Shown: positions 23,734 through 34,931 of the stretch, one piece after another
Numbering within the stretch: position 1 is the first letter of the stretch
Layout of the letters: every line of letters begins with the position of its first letter
Source: Beverwykella pulmonaria
Lineage: Eukaryota; Ascomycota; Dothideomycetes; Pleosporales; Melanommataceae
Direction of reading: 5' to 3'
DNA length: 64,000 nt
Assembly (NCBI GenBank): GCA_001599595.1
Contig: BCHH01000008.1
Location: 1,516,046-1,580,045, forward strand
The notes under the pieces: model-generated
What the model was told of the DNA's origin: nothing
Seen by the model: the letters and a program-made list of their open reading frames with translations, nothing else
Databases searched by the model: none
Position numbers and translations under genes: made by a program

Positions 23734-25749
23734 TTAGACGTAATGGAAGTCCGGAGCGCGCTGCTTCCGATGCTTGTTTTGGCTGCGATGTGGGTTGACA
23801 GGTGTGCGCTCATACGCACCCTGCTGACTTGGTTGCTCGGAGAAGATGGTCCGTTGCTGGTTCGGGAATGTGCCAGCATTTGCTTGCATGGTTTGGTTCG
23901 GGTAGCCAGTGTTGTTGTAGCCCTGTTGAGGATTTTGGGCCTGGTTCCAGCCTTGATTATTGTAGCCCATGTTTCCTCCTATGCCGTTCATGTTATTTCC
24001 GTAACCCATGTTGCCATAGCCGCCGTTCATATTGTTTCCATAGCCCATGTTGCCGTAGCCCATGTTATTATGCATGGCATTCGAATACCCGCCGTTGTTG
24101 TATCCATTCCAATTGCCATTCATGTTACCATTCATATTGCCATAGCCGTTCATTTGAGCCATGGGGTTCATGGGATTCATTCCGTTCATTCCGTTCATGT
24201 TCGCAGGATTCATCATGGCCATCATCGGATTTACTGGTACGGTCATGCTCATCGGCACAGCAGCATTGGGAAGCAAAGGCATCTTCGGGTTCTTCTTCAG
24301 TGCTTCCATCTCTGCGATGAAGTTCTGCGTCATGGCCGCTGTCTGGTCGGTGGCTTGGCGTGCTTGCTGTTCCTTTTGGACACGCATAGCCTTTGGAGCA
24401 GTCGGCGGCTTGATCTCGGTGGGAGCTTCTTTGCGCTTCTTCGACGTTGTTGATGTGTCAGTATCCGAACCGTTTCCGCCGACACCTAAGGTAGCAGCGG
24501 AGACAAGATTCGATGCAACAGTGAGAGGAGACTTGACATTTGATGCAGATTGAGAAACGCTAGGGTTACTCGGCTGAGGCGAATTTGAACCAGTTGGAGT
24601 GGTCTCACTAGCCTTTGCCTTCTCATCAGTGGGGGTGGGCACAGAAACGTTTTCATCATTGTTAGAGGGAGAAGAGGGTTTGGCAGCTGTTTTTGCTTCC
24701 TCCTTCGCTTGCTGTTCCTTGTCCAATTTCTCCTTCAGTTTCTCAGCCTCATACGCCCGAATCTTCTCTAACATCTCCTCATCGACGGCGAGATCATCAA
24801 TAAGAACACCATCTGTCGAACAATTCGGACAAACCAAATCACCGTCCGCCAGCGCATTCTCAATGCAGTCGTGGCAGTATGTCTTACCGCAGCACGGGGT
24901 CTTCACCGGATCTACAAACATCCGCTTATCAATCGGACAATCCAAACCCCGTTCAGCCACTTCCTTGTTAGCAGCCTCAACGCTCGCGGCCCGGGCCTTC
25001 GCCGCATTCGTCTTCTCTTGAAACTTTTCCCAAGTCTTCGTGTCTGCCATCACCTGAACATATTCTCCATCTGCGTTCAGCATGACACCACGGGCGTCAT
25101 CCTCGTCAGTCGGCTTCTCCACGGTCTTCAGAAACGACCGAGGGATACCAGTTGTACGCTTGGCGCGAGCCACTGGCTTGAAGTCGGGGTCGTCGTTGGT
25201 CGGACATGCCTGAATCCAATGTCCTTTCTTCTGGCACCGATAGCATACGTATCCGGGTGGTGGTTCGTGCGTGGGGACGTTGATAGGCTTCTTCTTGTGG
25301 TAAACTGGTTTCGCGTGCGATAACGATTCCTTCTGTGCGTCCCATACTTGTGCCGACTCTTGTAAGAAAGCTGCCTCGGCGTCCTGCTCTGTAAGGGCGC
25401 CACCAGGCGCTGCTGTTGACATGGTGGGCTTGGAGGCGTCGGCCTTTTTGATGGCCCGTACCGGTGCGCGGCCAGACACATAACGAGCGGCACGTCCATG
25501 ACCACGGGCAGCCGGCCGTCGAACTGCGACTACTGTACTTGATCGCGAGATGATGGTTGTGTCGTCGTCGTATTCGGTCGTGGGCTGGTCTTCGGGGTAG
25601 AGGTGGAGATCAAAGTCCGAGCCGTCGCCGAGGCCGGAAGCCGTGATGATTTCGCGCTTCAGCTCGAAGACAGAGATGCCGGTGCCATCAAATACGATGC
25701 GCTCCGGCTCCCGGGAGTTCTTGAACTTATAGAAGACTGAAGACGACAT
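23734..25749 (-). CDS. mpe1: Mpe1/RBBP6-type subunit of the cleavage and polyadenylation factor
   Basis: A single exon of 671 residues starts at the ATG at 25749. Residues about 4-78 are a ubiquitin-like DWNN domain (FYKFKNSREPERIVFDG). Residues 169-182 are a CCHC zinc knuckle (CYRCQKKGHWIQAC). Residues 271-310 are a RING/U-box-like module (CPIDKRMFVDPVKTPCCGKT ... CPNC). This domain order defines the Mpe1/RBBP6 family, a nuclear CPF subunit required for pre-mRNA 3' cleavage and polyadenylation. A Lys/Glu-rich stretch follows, then from about residue 500 a long Asn/Met/Gly/Tyr-rich, prion-like region with repeats of the type MNGNMNG and GYGNMGYGNN. The next minus-strand gene upstream is hrp1, another 3'-end processing factor. 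Fungal orthologs usually share the three folded domains; the disordered tail is variable. Confidence 0.95.
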   Translation of the reverse strand: MSSSVFYKFKNSREPERIVFDGTGISVFELKREIITASGLGDGSDFDLHLYPEDQPTTEYDDDTTIISRSSTVVAVRRPAARGHGRAARYVSGRAPVRAIKKADASKPTMSTAAPGGALTEQDAEAAFLQESAQVWDAQKESLSHAKPVYHKKKPINVPTHEPPPGYVCYRCQKKGHWIQACPTNDDPDFKPVARAKRTTGIPRSFLKTVEKPTDEDDARGVMLNADGEYVQVMADTKTWEKFQEKTNAAKARAASVEAANKEVAERGLDCPIDKRMFVDPVKTPCCGKTYCHDCIENALADGDLVCPNCSTDGVLIDDLAVDEEMLEKIRAYEAEKLKEKLDKEQQAKEEAKTAAKPSSPSNNDENVSVPTPTDEKAKASETTPTGSNSPQPSNPSVSQSASNVKSPLTVASNLVSAATLGVGGNGSDTDTSTTSKKRKEAPTEIKPPTAPKAMRVQKEQQARQATDQTAAMTQNFIAEMEALKKNPKMPLLPNAAVPMSMTVPVNPMMAMMNPANMNGMNGMNPMNPMAQMNGYGNMNGNMNGNWNGYNNGGYSNAMHNNMGYGNMGYGNNMNGGYGNMGYGNNMNGIGGNMGYNNQGWNQAQNPQQGYNNTGYPNQTMQANAGTFPNQQRTIFSEQPSQQGAYERTPVNPHRSQNKHRKQRAPDFHYV

Positions 25750-26913
25750 GGTTGGGGGTGGGGTAGGGTTCGGTCTTCGTGAGTGCGGAGTTAGACGGCT
25801 CGCTCGTCAGAGCAATCACACCATACGTCGGGCAACTGCGATGAGAGTGCGAAGCAGACGCAGGAGGGAGCAGCAGACGACGAGGCAGAGAGAGTCAGAG
25901 CGATATGCGCAACAACTGTATTGCTATGTAGAAGTGCGGTGGGCGTCTAGCGTCGCCGCAGCAAGTGAAGGGAAAGTTGGCAAGGAGCGCACGTGTGGCG
26001 AGTGAGTTGGCACTTGCGGGCGAGCGAGTGTGTCGTGTTATATAGCAGGACAGAGTATACTCGATGGTGCAGGAACGGTGAGTATGTGTGTCGGAGTCGC
26101 GGGAAGGGTTGGTCGTGATGGTAGTGTGCTTGTGTGTGGGGAAGGTTGGAGTTGAAAGGAGGAGGGAAGAACAAAGCCGAAAACTGGCAAGACAAGCGGT
26201 CGCCAAGGACAAGGTTTGTCAGCCTCGCTTGGGCCAGTGTGCACGTGAGTCGCCATTCACCCTCAACTGGCGCACCTCGGCTATTGTTGCGACGCACGCA
26301 GTAATGTTCAAACGTATTTTTCACAGCTTGCACTTGCCATAAAATAAGAGGTTAGCATCACCATGCCAATACAACACTAGAGAATGAGATCTTTTGACGG
26401 ATCATTAGTTCATGTAAACCTACTGATTTTGTCTGTGTTGTTGTCAAGCACCTTGGGTAGTGATATTATAGACTTTGCACCTATACTTTGGTTCTATAGC
26501 GCGGCGATCCGGCTCAACCAAAATAAAAGTAGCTTATGCAAGTTTCATTGACTGTTGTCTCGTAGCACTGCAATTTTGTGAGTATGTGAAGTCTTACGTA
26601 TTCAAATTCAAGTTAAGAGAAGTAATGTGATGATCGCGATATAGTACATTAGAGGCTCAAAGCTATCCATCCATCCGTCCAGACCTCTTGAAGTGCCATG
26701 CATCATACCATCCCCATACTAGAAAGCAAAGCCTTTTCAAGAAAGAGCCTTAAACGCCGGCTCAAATGAGCAGAATAAGTGCCGAAAGATACACAAACTT
26801 TGTAAACCACCGCCATCTCTATCCTCCGGCCATGCTAGTCACCAGCTAGAAAAACCCCTATTAAAGTTGCCTGCAAGAAGTCCACTAAAAGCTACACATG
26901 CCAGCCAAACCAC
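25750..26913. other. mpe1 promoter and hrp1 3' flank
   Basis: 25750-26330 is pyrimidine-rich on the minus strand and is presumably the mpe1 promoter and 5' UTR; short frames on both strands there look like chance. 26340-26913 is AT-richer and contains the hrp1 3' UTR. No further gene is seen. Confidence 0.5.
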
Positions 26914-29900
26914 CTAACCGCGATTGCCGTAGGGGTTGTGACGGTAGTTGCCTCCACCACGATGACCGCCGCCTCGGTAGTTAGCTCCTGGCTTGCCGGC
27001 ATTCTTAGGTCCGGTGGGTGCGTTCGCAGGAGCGTTGCTGGGCTGAACCGGAGGCTGTGATGATCCTTGACGTCCGCGGTTCTTCATACCACCTCCGCCA
27101 AAGCCGCCCTGACTGCCGCCGCCCATACGTCCGCTTGCAGGGCCCGCTGGAGGCATAGCAGGTTGGGGAATGTCGTCGTACATGCCCTCCCAGCTCGTTG
27201 GTCCGCCCGCTCCACCGTACCCGGCTTGCTGTTGCATTCGACGCTGTTGCTGCTGTTCGTACTTTTGCTGTTCAAAGGCGAGTTGCTCTTGCGCTGTGTA
27301 AGCAGGACGAGGTGCTGCACCCATCATACCTTGTTGTTGATTTCCGCCACCACCAAAGTTGCCCCCTCCTTGCTGTTGCTGCATTTGCATCTGTTGCATT
27401 TGTTGCATCTGCTGCATCATGGCAGGATTCATGCCGCCCATTGCGTTTGGCGGTGCTGGACTTCCGGTCTGTGGGTTGTTCATACCGCCCATGCCGCCCA
27501 TACCACCCATTCCTCCTGCCATCATCTGCTGCATCATGGCTGGGTTCATTCCACCTCCCATAGCAGCCATCGGATTCGGCATGCCTCCGCCCTGTGCTGC
27601 GGCGAGCTGTTGTTGCATCTGCTGGAAATACTGCTGCATACGCTGCCAGTACTGTGCCATCATGGCAGGTGTCATTTGGCCGTTCGCTCCACCACCGGCT
27701 CCACCTCCTCCCCCACCCTGGTTGGGTTGGTTGTCGAAGCTGCCGCCATTTCCACCACCCATATCACTCCGGGTGCCGAATTTGCCTCCGCCACGCCCTC
27801 CTCCAAACTTTTTCTCCTCTTCTCCATCGCGCATATTGCCTCGTGGTTGGGCGCGCTTGACCTCGATTGGCTTCCCGAGAATCTGAAGGGGTCCTTGCAG
27901 GGTCGCATCGACAGCGGCATCGCCGTCAAAGGTGACGAATCCAAACCCGCGAGGGCGACCTGTGTCTTTATCCATCATTAGGGTTGCATCGACCACTCGC
28001 CCGAACTGTTTGAAGAAATTCTTGAAGTCGTCCTCAGTGGCTTCTTGGCTGACACCGCCTACGAAGATCTTGCTGGTTCGCTCCTGCTCTTCTCGAGGAA
28101 TCGCCCGCTTAGGATCGATGATTTTGCCATCGAGATAATGCTCCTTGACCATGACGGTGTTAACGCACTTAGGATCCCGGAATGTGAGGAAGCCGAAGCC
28201 ACGGGAGCGACCTGTAGCGCTGTCGCGCATAACGGTACACTCGCTAACTTCGCCGAATTGTGAAAAGTAGTTCTTAAGGGAATCTGCACAGATTGATTAG
28301 TATTGGCCTTATCGAGTGCATAGAGCCGAGCCTTGTGGAATCCGTTCGAACTCTCCATCATCGACAAAATGTTTAGATGGGAAGAGAACATCTAGATAGG
28401 CCCTCTAGAGAATTTGCTTACCTTCTGTAGTCTCCCAATTCAGGCCGCCAATGAACATCTTCCTGTAAACACGAGACGTTAGCACACTCATGCAAGAATG
28501 ACATAAGAGCCAATGGCAGAAAAATATAGGAATGGTCCAGGGCGCATCATAGGGGCGTATACGGTGGCAGGAAACTGGTTCGGTTACAGTTCCAGCTATA
28601 TATCTGGGATATCTAGCTCCGGTAAGATTCTAGCCCGCCCAGGCTATGCTATTTGACGGACAGATGAGTCTTACGACTACCTGCGATATAAGAGAGTATT
28701 GGTGTTGACGACTTGAATTTATTCTTCAATTAATGCCCGCTAGAACAATGGTGAAGGTTCGTGAAGGCCATGATCAAATTCGATATGGATGCAGTCGACA
28801 AAGGGTACAATCCGGCATTTCGAGGTGACAGAATTTCGACACGTGACGTAGCGAATGTAGACGGATATGGTAGGCTGATCAATATATCTTCTTGCGTATG
28901 CAAGAGGGTCGTGGGTTGTACAATGGTGTATTGTAGTTGTTTGTCGGGTGTCTTTGTTTGACAGGCGTTGCAGGAGTCGCAGGAGCCGCATGGGCGAGGC
29001 GTAGCAAGCGAATAAGAGATCGTGATGCGGCGCAGCTAGACGCGACTGCACCCGAAATTTGTCGAGCTCGCGTCGGATATGCAAGACTCAAGCCCAGTAG
29101 GACGGAAATCCGAGAATTAAGGCCCATATCCATCAAGCGTTTAGAGTCCGTCCACCATTCGACGAACAAGTAGCCCAGGCAAAGGCACAGTATGGTTCCG
29201 TTGAAGCGTCTGTGATTTGCTATGAACTCGAGAGCGGACCTCTGCTATAGCAGAGAGCCCGACAGCTCGATGGACTACGCTCATCTTGCGTGCTGGTACG
29301 CGCTATCAAGTACCTAGGTATATATCGACATGAAGCGCTGCCTATCTGTGGCAAGCTGCGATATCCCTTCTCGACAGGCGTGTTGTAGGGCGAGATGAGT
29401 AGCGTAGAGCCGTCGGCTACCCAGCATCTTGCTTCTCCTAGCATGTAGACGTATAGCTGGCTGTTATGTACTTGGAACGCTTCGCCATCCGACCTTAGAT
29501 GACCCGAAGTCCTCTCCCGTGCGGCGCCAGCTCCTTAATTTGTTCCACACAACCCTCAGGGCACTATTCGAGCTCCTTGTCCCTCTTTGGCCGTTACGAG
29601 AATTGCATGCGCATTGCCGCCGTCCATCCGTGCTACCCCATCCATGTTGTCTCAATGAGCCATGTGCCTCCTCATTTACTTCTGACCGCACCGTGACTGT
29701 CATATATGCTTGATGCGGCAAGATGGCTGGCTAGGATCCGTAGGGAAATATAGTCCGGAATATCCAAGGGGGGAGATGCTAGAGTAACACCCAAAGCTGC
29801 TGCCATCGCACGCGCTATACTTCACCTCCACGAGAATACGAGTTGCAAAACGCCAATCAACAAGGCCAAAACAACAGCAAGTGACTTACCCATCTTCTTT

Positions 29901-30316
29901 CACATTGATCGGACCGTAATTGTCATCATCATTATGTGCATTGTCGTAAGACTGGTTTCCATTTCCATTCCACCCTGAGCCGTTCATGTCCATGTCACCA
30001 CCTTCAAAGTCAGGCTCCTGCTTCATCTGGGCAGACTCATTACTGCCGTTGTACGCTACATCCGAGGCCGGTTCCTTTGCGGGCTCTGTTTTGACGGGCT
30101 CAGGGGCCAACGCCGTCGTTGCTGGTGCAGGCTGTGCAGGCTGAGCAGGGGCTTCGTCGCCATCGTAGCTGAACGGTGTGTTAGCTCAAGTGTGAGCTCG
30201 AGCTCGCGCGGTGACGATGTTCGCGATGGAGAGACAGGGAGTGCGCTGGCAGGTCGCTTGAGCATAGGCACTTACAGATCAGCGAAGAGATCCTCATCAT
30301 AGGCATCGTCAGCCAT
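26914..30316 (-). CDS. hrp1: hnRNP-like RNA-binding protein, Hrp1/Nab4 type
   Basis: Four minus-strand exons (30316-30276, 30168-29890, 28462-28422, 28283-26914) give 576 residues; introns are 107, 1427 and 138 nt. The first 105 residues are acidic (MADDAYDEDLFADLYDGDE). Splicing across the long intron rebuilds VKEDGKMFIGGLNWETTEDS, the start of RRM1 (RNP2 KMFIGGLN, RNP1 RSRGFGFLTF). RRM2 follows with KIFVGGVS and RPRGFGFVTF. The remainder is low complexity: Gly-rich, then Met/Gln/Gly-rich with QMQQMQMQQQQ, ending RGGGHRGGGNYRH. Tandem RRMs of this kind define yeast Hrp1 (cleavage factor IB), which binds UA-rich efficiency elements, marks poly(A) sites and shuttles with mRNA. The 1.4 kb intron is exceptionally long for this window. 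It shares a 419-bp divergent promoter with gyp1. Confidence 0.93.
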
Positions 30317-30735
30317 GGTGTGCTGCTGCTGTAGATTATTGGCTATACAAGTGAGAGCTTGAAAGGAGTTTTCCTTCGAGCCGGTCGCGTCCGTAGAGCG
30401 CGATGAGAAGGGGTATATGAATTGTAGAGAGAGTTTCGCACTGTTAGCACCGAAGAATCAACCGCCCCGACCAAAATCAATGGGTGAGGGATAAATGGGC
30501 GATGGCGTGGATGCGGTGGGGTGGGAGAGACAGAATGTGAGCGGTTGACGGTCGGCGACGAGACGAAAGAGTCTGACGCAAAAGTGAAGAAGCGCGCTAG
30601 TCTGGCTAGCGCGGCACCACGGGCTTGGCGCAGAGCACCTGCACAGGGCCAGGTCTCAAACACACGGACAGTGGAGAGAGCGAGCGAGCGAGCGCCAGCG
30701 GGGTCAGCCAGTGTTTTTACCTGTCGACGCCCACA
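30317..30735. promoter_or_regulatory. Shared divergent promoter, hrp1 / gyp1
   Basis: The hrp1 and gyp1 start codons are 419 bp apart on opposite strands (30316 and 30736), so both genes must be driven from this GC-moderate stretch or its edges. No canonical TATA box stands out, in keeping with housekeeping promoters. A GAGAGCGAGCGAGCGAGCGC repeat lies at about 30674-30693, just before gyp1. Confidence 0.6.
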
Positions 30736-32821
30736 ATGGCCTCCAAGAAGCAGCAGCAGGTACGCAAGTGCGGCATTTGACGTATGTGAATGCTAACAGA
30801 GATGCCTAGGAGATGGTCCAGGTTGGTGCGTAGCAATCCCGCCCGCGGCAATTGTCATAGCAGCAGCAAACAGCACAGCTAACGCCGCACGTCGCCTTGA
30901 TAGACAGGTCCTCGTACGTCGAATGCTCCCGCGACAGATGCCTGCAGCGAATGTTAGCATAGACGTTAACACCGGCGCATAGATCCGCATCCCCTTTCTG
31001 GCAAACCAACTCCAATCCCTCCAAGTCACCCGAGAGCAAGAAGATCATCGGAGCTTCCTATTCACATGCGGACATACTCAAGTTCGACTCTCTGTACTGA
31101 TTGTCCCCCAAAGTCTTCCCGTTATTTGCGTATTGACGTGTCAAGCTCCGTCTCCGGATCAAACTCACGTCCTCGAACCCCACCCTCGGCGAGCCACAGT
31201 CGCGAGTCCAGTGTCGCTCCAGTCCGAGCTGGCAGTGGCATATCTCCCCCACCCCTCCGAAACACGTACAGCTCCTTTCTACGCAATACCCACACCGACT
31301 GGGAGGAAGATGACGAGTTTGACGGCGACATCATGCTCGACGATGACGAGGACGAATTTGGACTGCCGAGTATAGCCAGCATGAGGAGGAAAGGCAGACG
31401 GAAAGAACCGCAGAAAAACAAAGACCTTGGGGGCATTTTTGGAAGGAATGGATCAGGGTCAACACCGTGGCGGGGGATAGACAGTGGTGACATCGCCGAA
31501 GAGCGGGGCATACCTAACTATCCTACCGCAAAGAAGACCGAAGGGAAAATACTACGTCCACAGTACCAAGAGATTCTCCGCGATCCCGCGAACTCGCTAC
31601 ATTTGATCTCTCATCCCTCCGTGGCTCCCAATGCCTCCTCCAAGGAAAACGACGAGCACTCGGCCCGAATCACCCGCATAAACAAGTTCAAGCGCATACT
31701 GCAAACGAGCACCATATCCTTACCAGAGCTCCGAGACTCGGCATGGTCAGGCATACCGTCAGAGGTTCGCGCCATGACCTGGCAGGTCCTTCTTGGATAC
31801 CTCCCCACCAGCAGCGAAAGACGCGTCGCAACTTTGGAGAGGAAAAGGAAAGAATATTTGGACGGTGTGCGGCAGGCGTTCGAGCGAGGCACCTCCGCGA
31901 GTACCGGTGCTGTTTCGGCTGGCGTAGCGGGCGCATCGTCATTGCCCTCAGCCAACCGCGGACGTGGTCGAGGTCTCGATGAGGCCATTTGGCATCAAAT
32001 CAGTATCGACGTGCCCCGAACAAATCCACATCTGGAGCTCTATAGCTACGAGGCAACACAAAGATCGCTGGAAAGGATACTCTACGTCTGGGCTATACGG
32101 CATCCTGCCTCTGGATACGTGCAGGGTATCAATGACCTTGTTACTCCCTTCTGGCAAACCTTCCTTGGCTCTTACATTTCAGATCCCGATATTGAGTTTG
32201 GCATGGACCCAGGGCAGTTGCCGAAGCAGGTGTTGGATGCTGTTGAAGCTGATTCATTTTGGTGTCTCACAAAGCTTCTAGATGGTATACAAGACAACTA
32301 CATCTCACATCAGCCCGGCATCCAGAGGCAAGTGGCCAGCCTAAGGGATCTCACTACCAGGATAGACGACCAGTTGGCGAAGCATCTTCAGAACGAGGGT
32401 GTTGAATTTATCCAATTCAGTTTCCGATGGATGAACTGTTTGCTCATGCGGGAGATCTCCGTCAAAAATACCATACGGATGTGGGATACTTATTTGGTAA
32501 TTCGACTTATCAAGCAGTCTATTCATAAAGGGGCAACAGCTAACACACATACAGGCCGAAGAAGACGGATTCTCTTCATTCCATCTTTATGTGTGTGCCG
32601 CCTTTCTCGTCAAATGGTCGGACCAGCTCCGAAAAATGGACTTCCAAGAAATCATGATGTTTTTGCAAGCGCTGCCTACGCGGGAATGGACCGAGAAGGA
32701 CATCGAGCTGCTTCTAAGTGAAGCGTTCATTTGGCAGAGCCTATTTAGAGGGAGCAGCGCGCATCTTAAAAACACGGGATCAAAAGGAAGCGGTGGTGTA
32801 GGGATGGGGCCTAATTCATAA
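30736..32821 (+). CDS. gyp1: Rab GTPase-activating protein, Gyp1 (TBC domain)
   Basis: The proposed exons are 30736-30759, 30963-31093, 31146-32496 and 32555-32821, giving 590 residues. The last intron (58 nt, GTAATT to ACAG) rebuilds MWDTYLAEEDGFSSFHLYV and is secure. The N-terminal exons are inferred from phase and a coding-like SASPFWQTNSNPSKSPES segment; the conservative alternative start is the ATG at 31066. The TBC domain (about 225-550) contains the arginine-finger motif ISIDVPRTNPHL and the glutamine-finger motif SGYVQGINDL. Gyp1 inactivates Ypt1/Rab1 (TBC1D22 in animals) at the Golgi. Ahead of the domain is an acidic/Ser-rich linker (WEEDDEFDGDIMLDDDEDE). A Gly-rich tail ends in VGMGPNS. 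A possible 12-nt micro-exon lies at 30820-30831. Confidence 0.9.
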
Positions 32822-33319
32822 GAGCGTTCACTAATCTTACGCATCAGGTCCAAAGTATGAGGAAAAGGAAGAGGCACAAGTTGAGGCAACTTGTTTGTAC
32901 ATATGATATTCTTACGCTCTTAGCGATTAATGGCAGGTTGCAGTAAGCTTTGCTCTCTGCACCAACAGGCCGTCTATCTATCGATCCCGTGATCGGATGT
33001 CGACATACGCTTTCGGAGCGATCAGTAGTATCCCAGCATCTTGCTTGTTATCTCCGTTGTTCTTACCATTTATTCCCGAACAACGTCCGCTCGCGCAAGA
33101 TGTCCCGAATATATGGAGCAACTGCTTGAATCGGCACAAAAGAGTAAGAAGCGACCCCACCTTCCAACCCCACCATAGGTCCATGCATCACACTCTCAAT
33201 CTTCAAATATCCAAATCCCCGCAGGCATAAAGAAACCCTACACAATTCCACCCCTTGTCTGCCTTGAAACTTTTCGCTCATACCCCATTGCCCAATTCAA
33301 TTGATCACACATCACAGCC
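32822..33319. other. gyp1 3' flank and promoter of the cyclase-family gene
   Basis: No coding sequence was recognised. The last 120 bp before 33320 are C/T-rich, typical of a fungal core promoter and leader. Confidence 0.5.
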
Positions 33320-34509
33320 ATGTCCTCCCCACCACCCCGCCCGCCCTTCTCCTCCCTCCCCCTCGACAAAAACGGCCCGGCAGGCAATGCTTGGGGCCTG
33401 TACGGCGCGTCCGATGAGCTCGGCGCCCTCAATATGCTGACGCCCTCAACTGTCAAATCCGCAGCGCAGGAAATCCAAACTGGGGACCGCGTCTCTCTCG
33501 ACTGGACATTGAATCTCCCCGAATTCCCCTCCTTCGGCCGGCCCTCCTTCGACTGGAAAATGGAGAACAGATGCCACCCCGATGGTACGAAAAGAACTGT
33601 GAACGACGATGTGCTGCATGTGAACACGCAGAGTAGTAGCCAGTGGGACGGATTCAGGCATTATGGGTATCAGGGTGCTAAGAAGTACTATGGTGGGCGG
33701 ACGCAGGAGGATGTTGAAGGGGATAGTGGGGTGATTGGGATTGACCGCGTTGCGCACGCTGGAGGGATTACTACCCGTGGCGTCATACTAGATTATCCGC
33801 GGTATCTCCAACGGCACGGGAAGAAGGCGGTCGACGCACTCACCGCATCCTCCATCCCAGCTTCCGTCCTCAAAGACATGCTAAAAGACACCGGTATACA
33901 GCCCCATGATGGCAATCTACTCTTGCTGCGCACGGGGTTCACGAGGAGGTACCTCGAGCTGGATACGCAGGCGAGGAAGGAATTGGCGAACAAGCCCCCG
34001 ACGTTTTTGGGCGTTGAGAGCTCAAAGGATGTCCTGCAGTGGATTTGGGAGAGCGGGTTTGCGGCGGTTGCGGGCGATGCGCCGAGCTTTGAGATGAGCC
34101 CCCTGGTCGGCGGGCATAATGCTCCGGGTGGAATTTGGAAGGGGGAGAGTTGGGAGGGGGAGATGCAGGTAAGCACTTCAACCCATTTATACCATCTCAG
34201 AATGAGGAATGGAGAGGAGGTTCTAGCGAGAGTGTAGCTTTGCTAATAAATGCGGATAGGGCGGCGGTCTCGTGCACCAGTGGTGTCTAGCCGGATGGGG
34301 CGTCATGATTGGTGAAATGTGGGATTTAGAACGGCTGTGTGAGAAGGCGGAGGAGTTGGGAAGATGGACGTGCTTTGTTAGTAGTGTGCCGTTGAAGGTG
34401 AGTGACAAAGTTAAGATGAGGAGTGGAGAGGTATGGTGTGATGTGAGCTGACAGTGTATAGGTGCCGGGTGGTGTCGCGAGCCCCCCCAATGCAGTTGCG
34501 ATATTCTAG
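33320..34509 (+). CDS. Cyclase-family metal-dependent hydrolase (PF04199 type)
   Basis: Three exons (33320-34168, 34260-34397, 34462-34509) with introns of 91 and 64 nt encode 344 residues. The first intron has an unusually long spacer, but GTAAGC, GCTAAT and ATAG are present, and splicing gives EGEMQGGGLVHQWCLAGWG. Characteristic fungal cyclase-like blocks are WGLYGASDELGALNMLTP, VLHVNTQSSSQWDGFRHYG (the metal-binding region, in place of the bacterial HxGTHxD), ITTRGVILDY, GNLLLLRTGFTRRY and FAAVAGDAPSFEM. Relatives include kynurenine-formamidase-like hydrolases, but most fungal members have no assigned substrate. Probably cytosolic, with no signal peptide. It sits alone, without an obvious pathway partner. 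Confidence 0.85.
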
Positions 34510-34931
34510 AAACTCCCTATCTCAAGCGCCTCGTACTATTTCGTCTCAAAGTATTAAAACGCCTGCCAGTCAGTCGATTGCAGAGTAGAGATGTCTCGCG
34601 ATACTTTGCGGTGCCATTTTAGCCTGTTTAAGTAATGTATGACAGAGTGACCACGTTGATATTTCAGCTGGCCAAGCTCTCGTATCGCCTAGTATAGGAA
34701 CTCTAATCTTCTTTTCTTTCGCTTTAATATACGATTTACGCAGGTCTTATTGCACGGGTCCACTGATAGAGCTGTGGTTGCCACATATGGTAAAAGGTTT
34801 TTAGCATGGTGACACAGATGGGAGCGGGAACTATTTATTACGAGCCACGATTTTCCAACATCATTGCGTTCAATCTTCATTTGATTTTATCATCTACTTC
34901 CATTGTTGATCATTCAGTCGAACTCCTCACT
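34510..34931. promoter_or_regulatory. Promoter region of small secreted protein gene
   Basis: This gene-free stretch ends with a CTATTTATTA element at 34831-34840, about 100 bp before the ATG at 34932, a plausible TATA-like box. Nothing else is recognised. Confidence 0.35.

Noticed and set aside
23743..24453. Plus-strand open frame antisense to mpe1
   Set aside because: It is the reverse of the Asn/Met/Gly repeat region of mpe1 and has no domain or start context.
27067..27981. Long plus-strand open frame antisense to hrp1
   Set aside because: It mirrors the Gly/Met/Gln-rich coding region of hrp1; stop-free antisense frames are expected from such codon composition.
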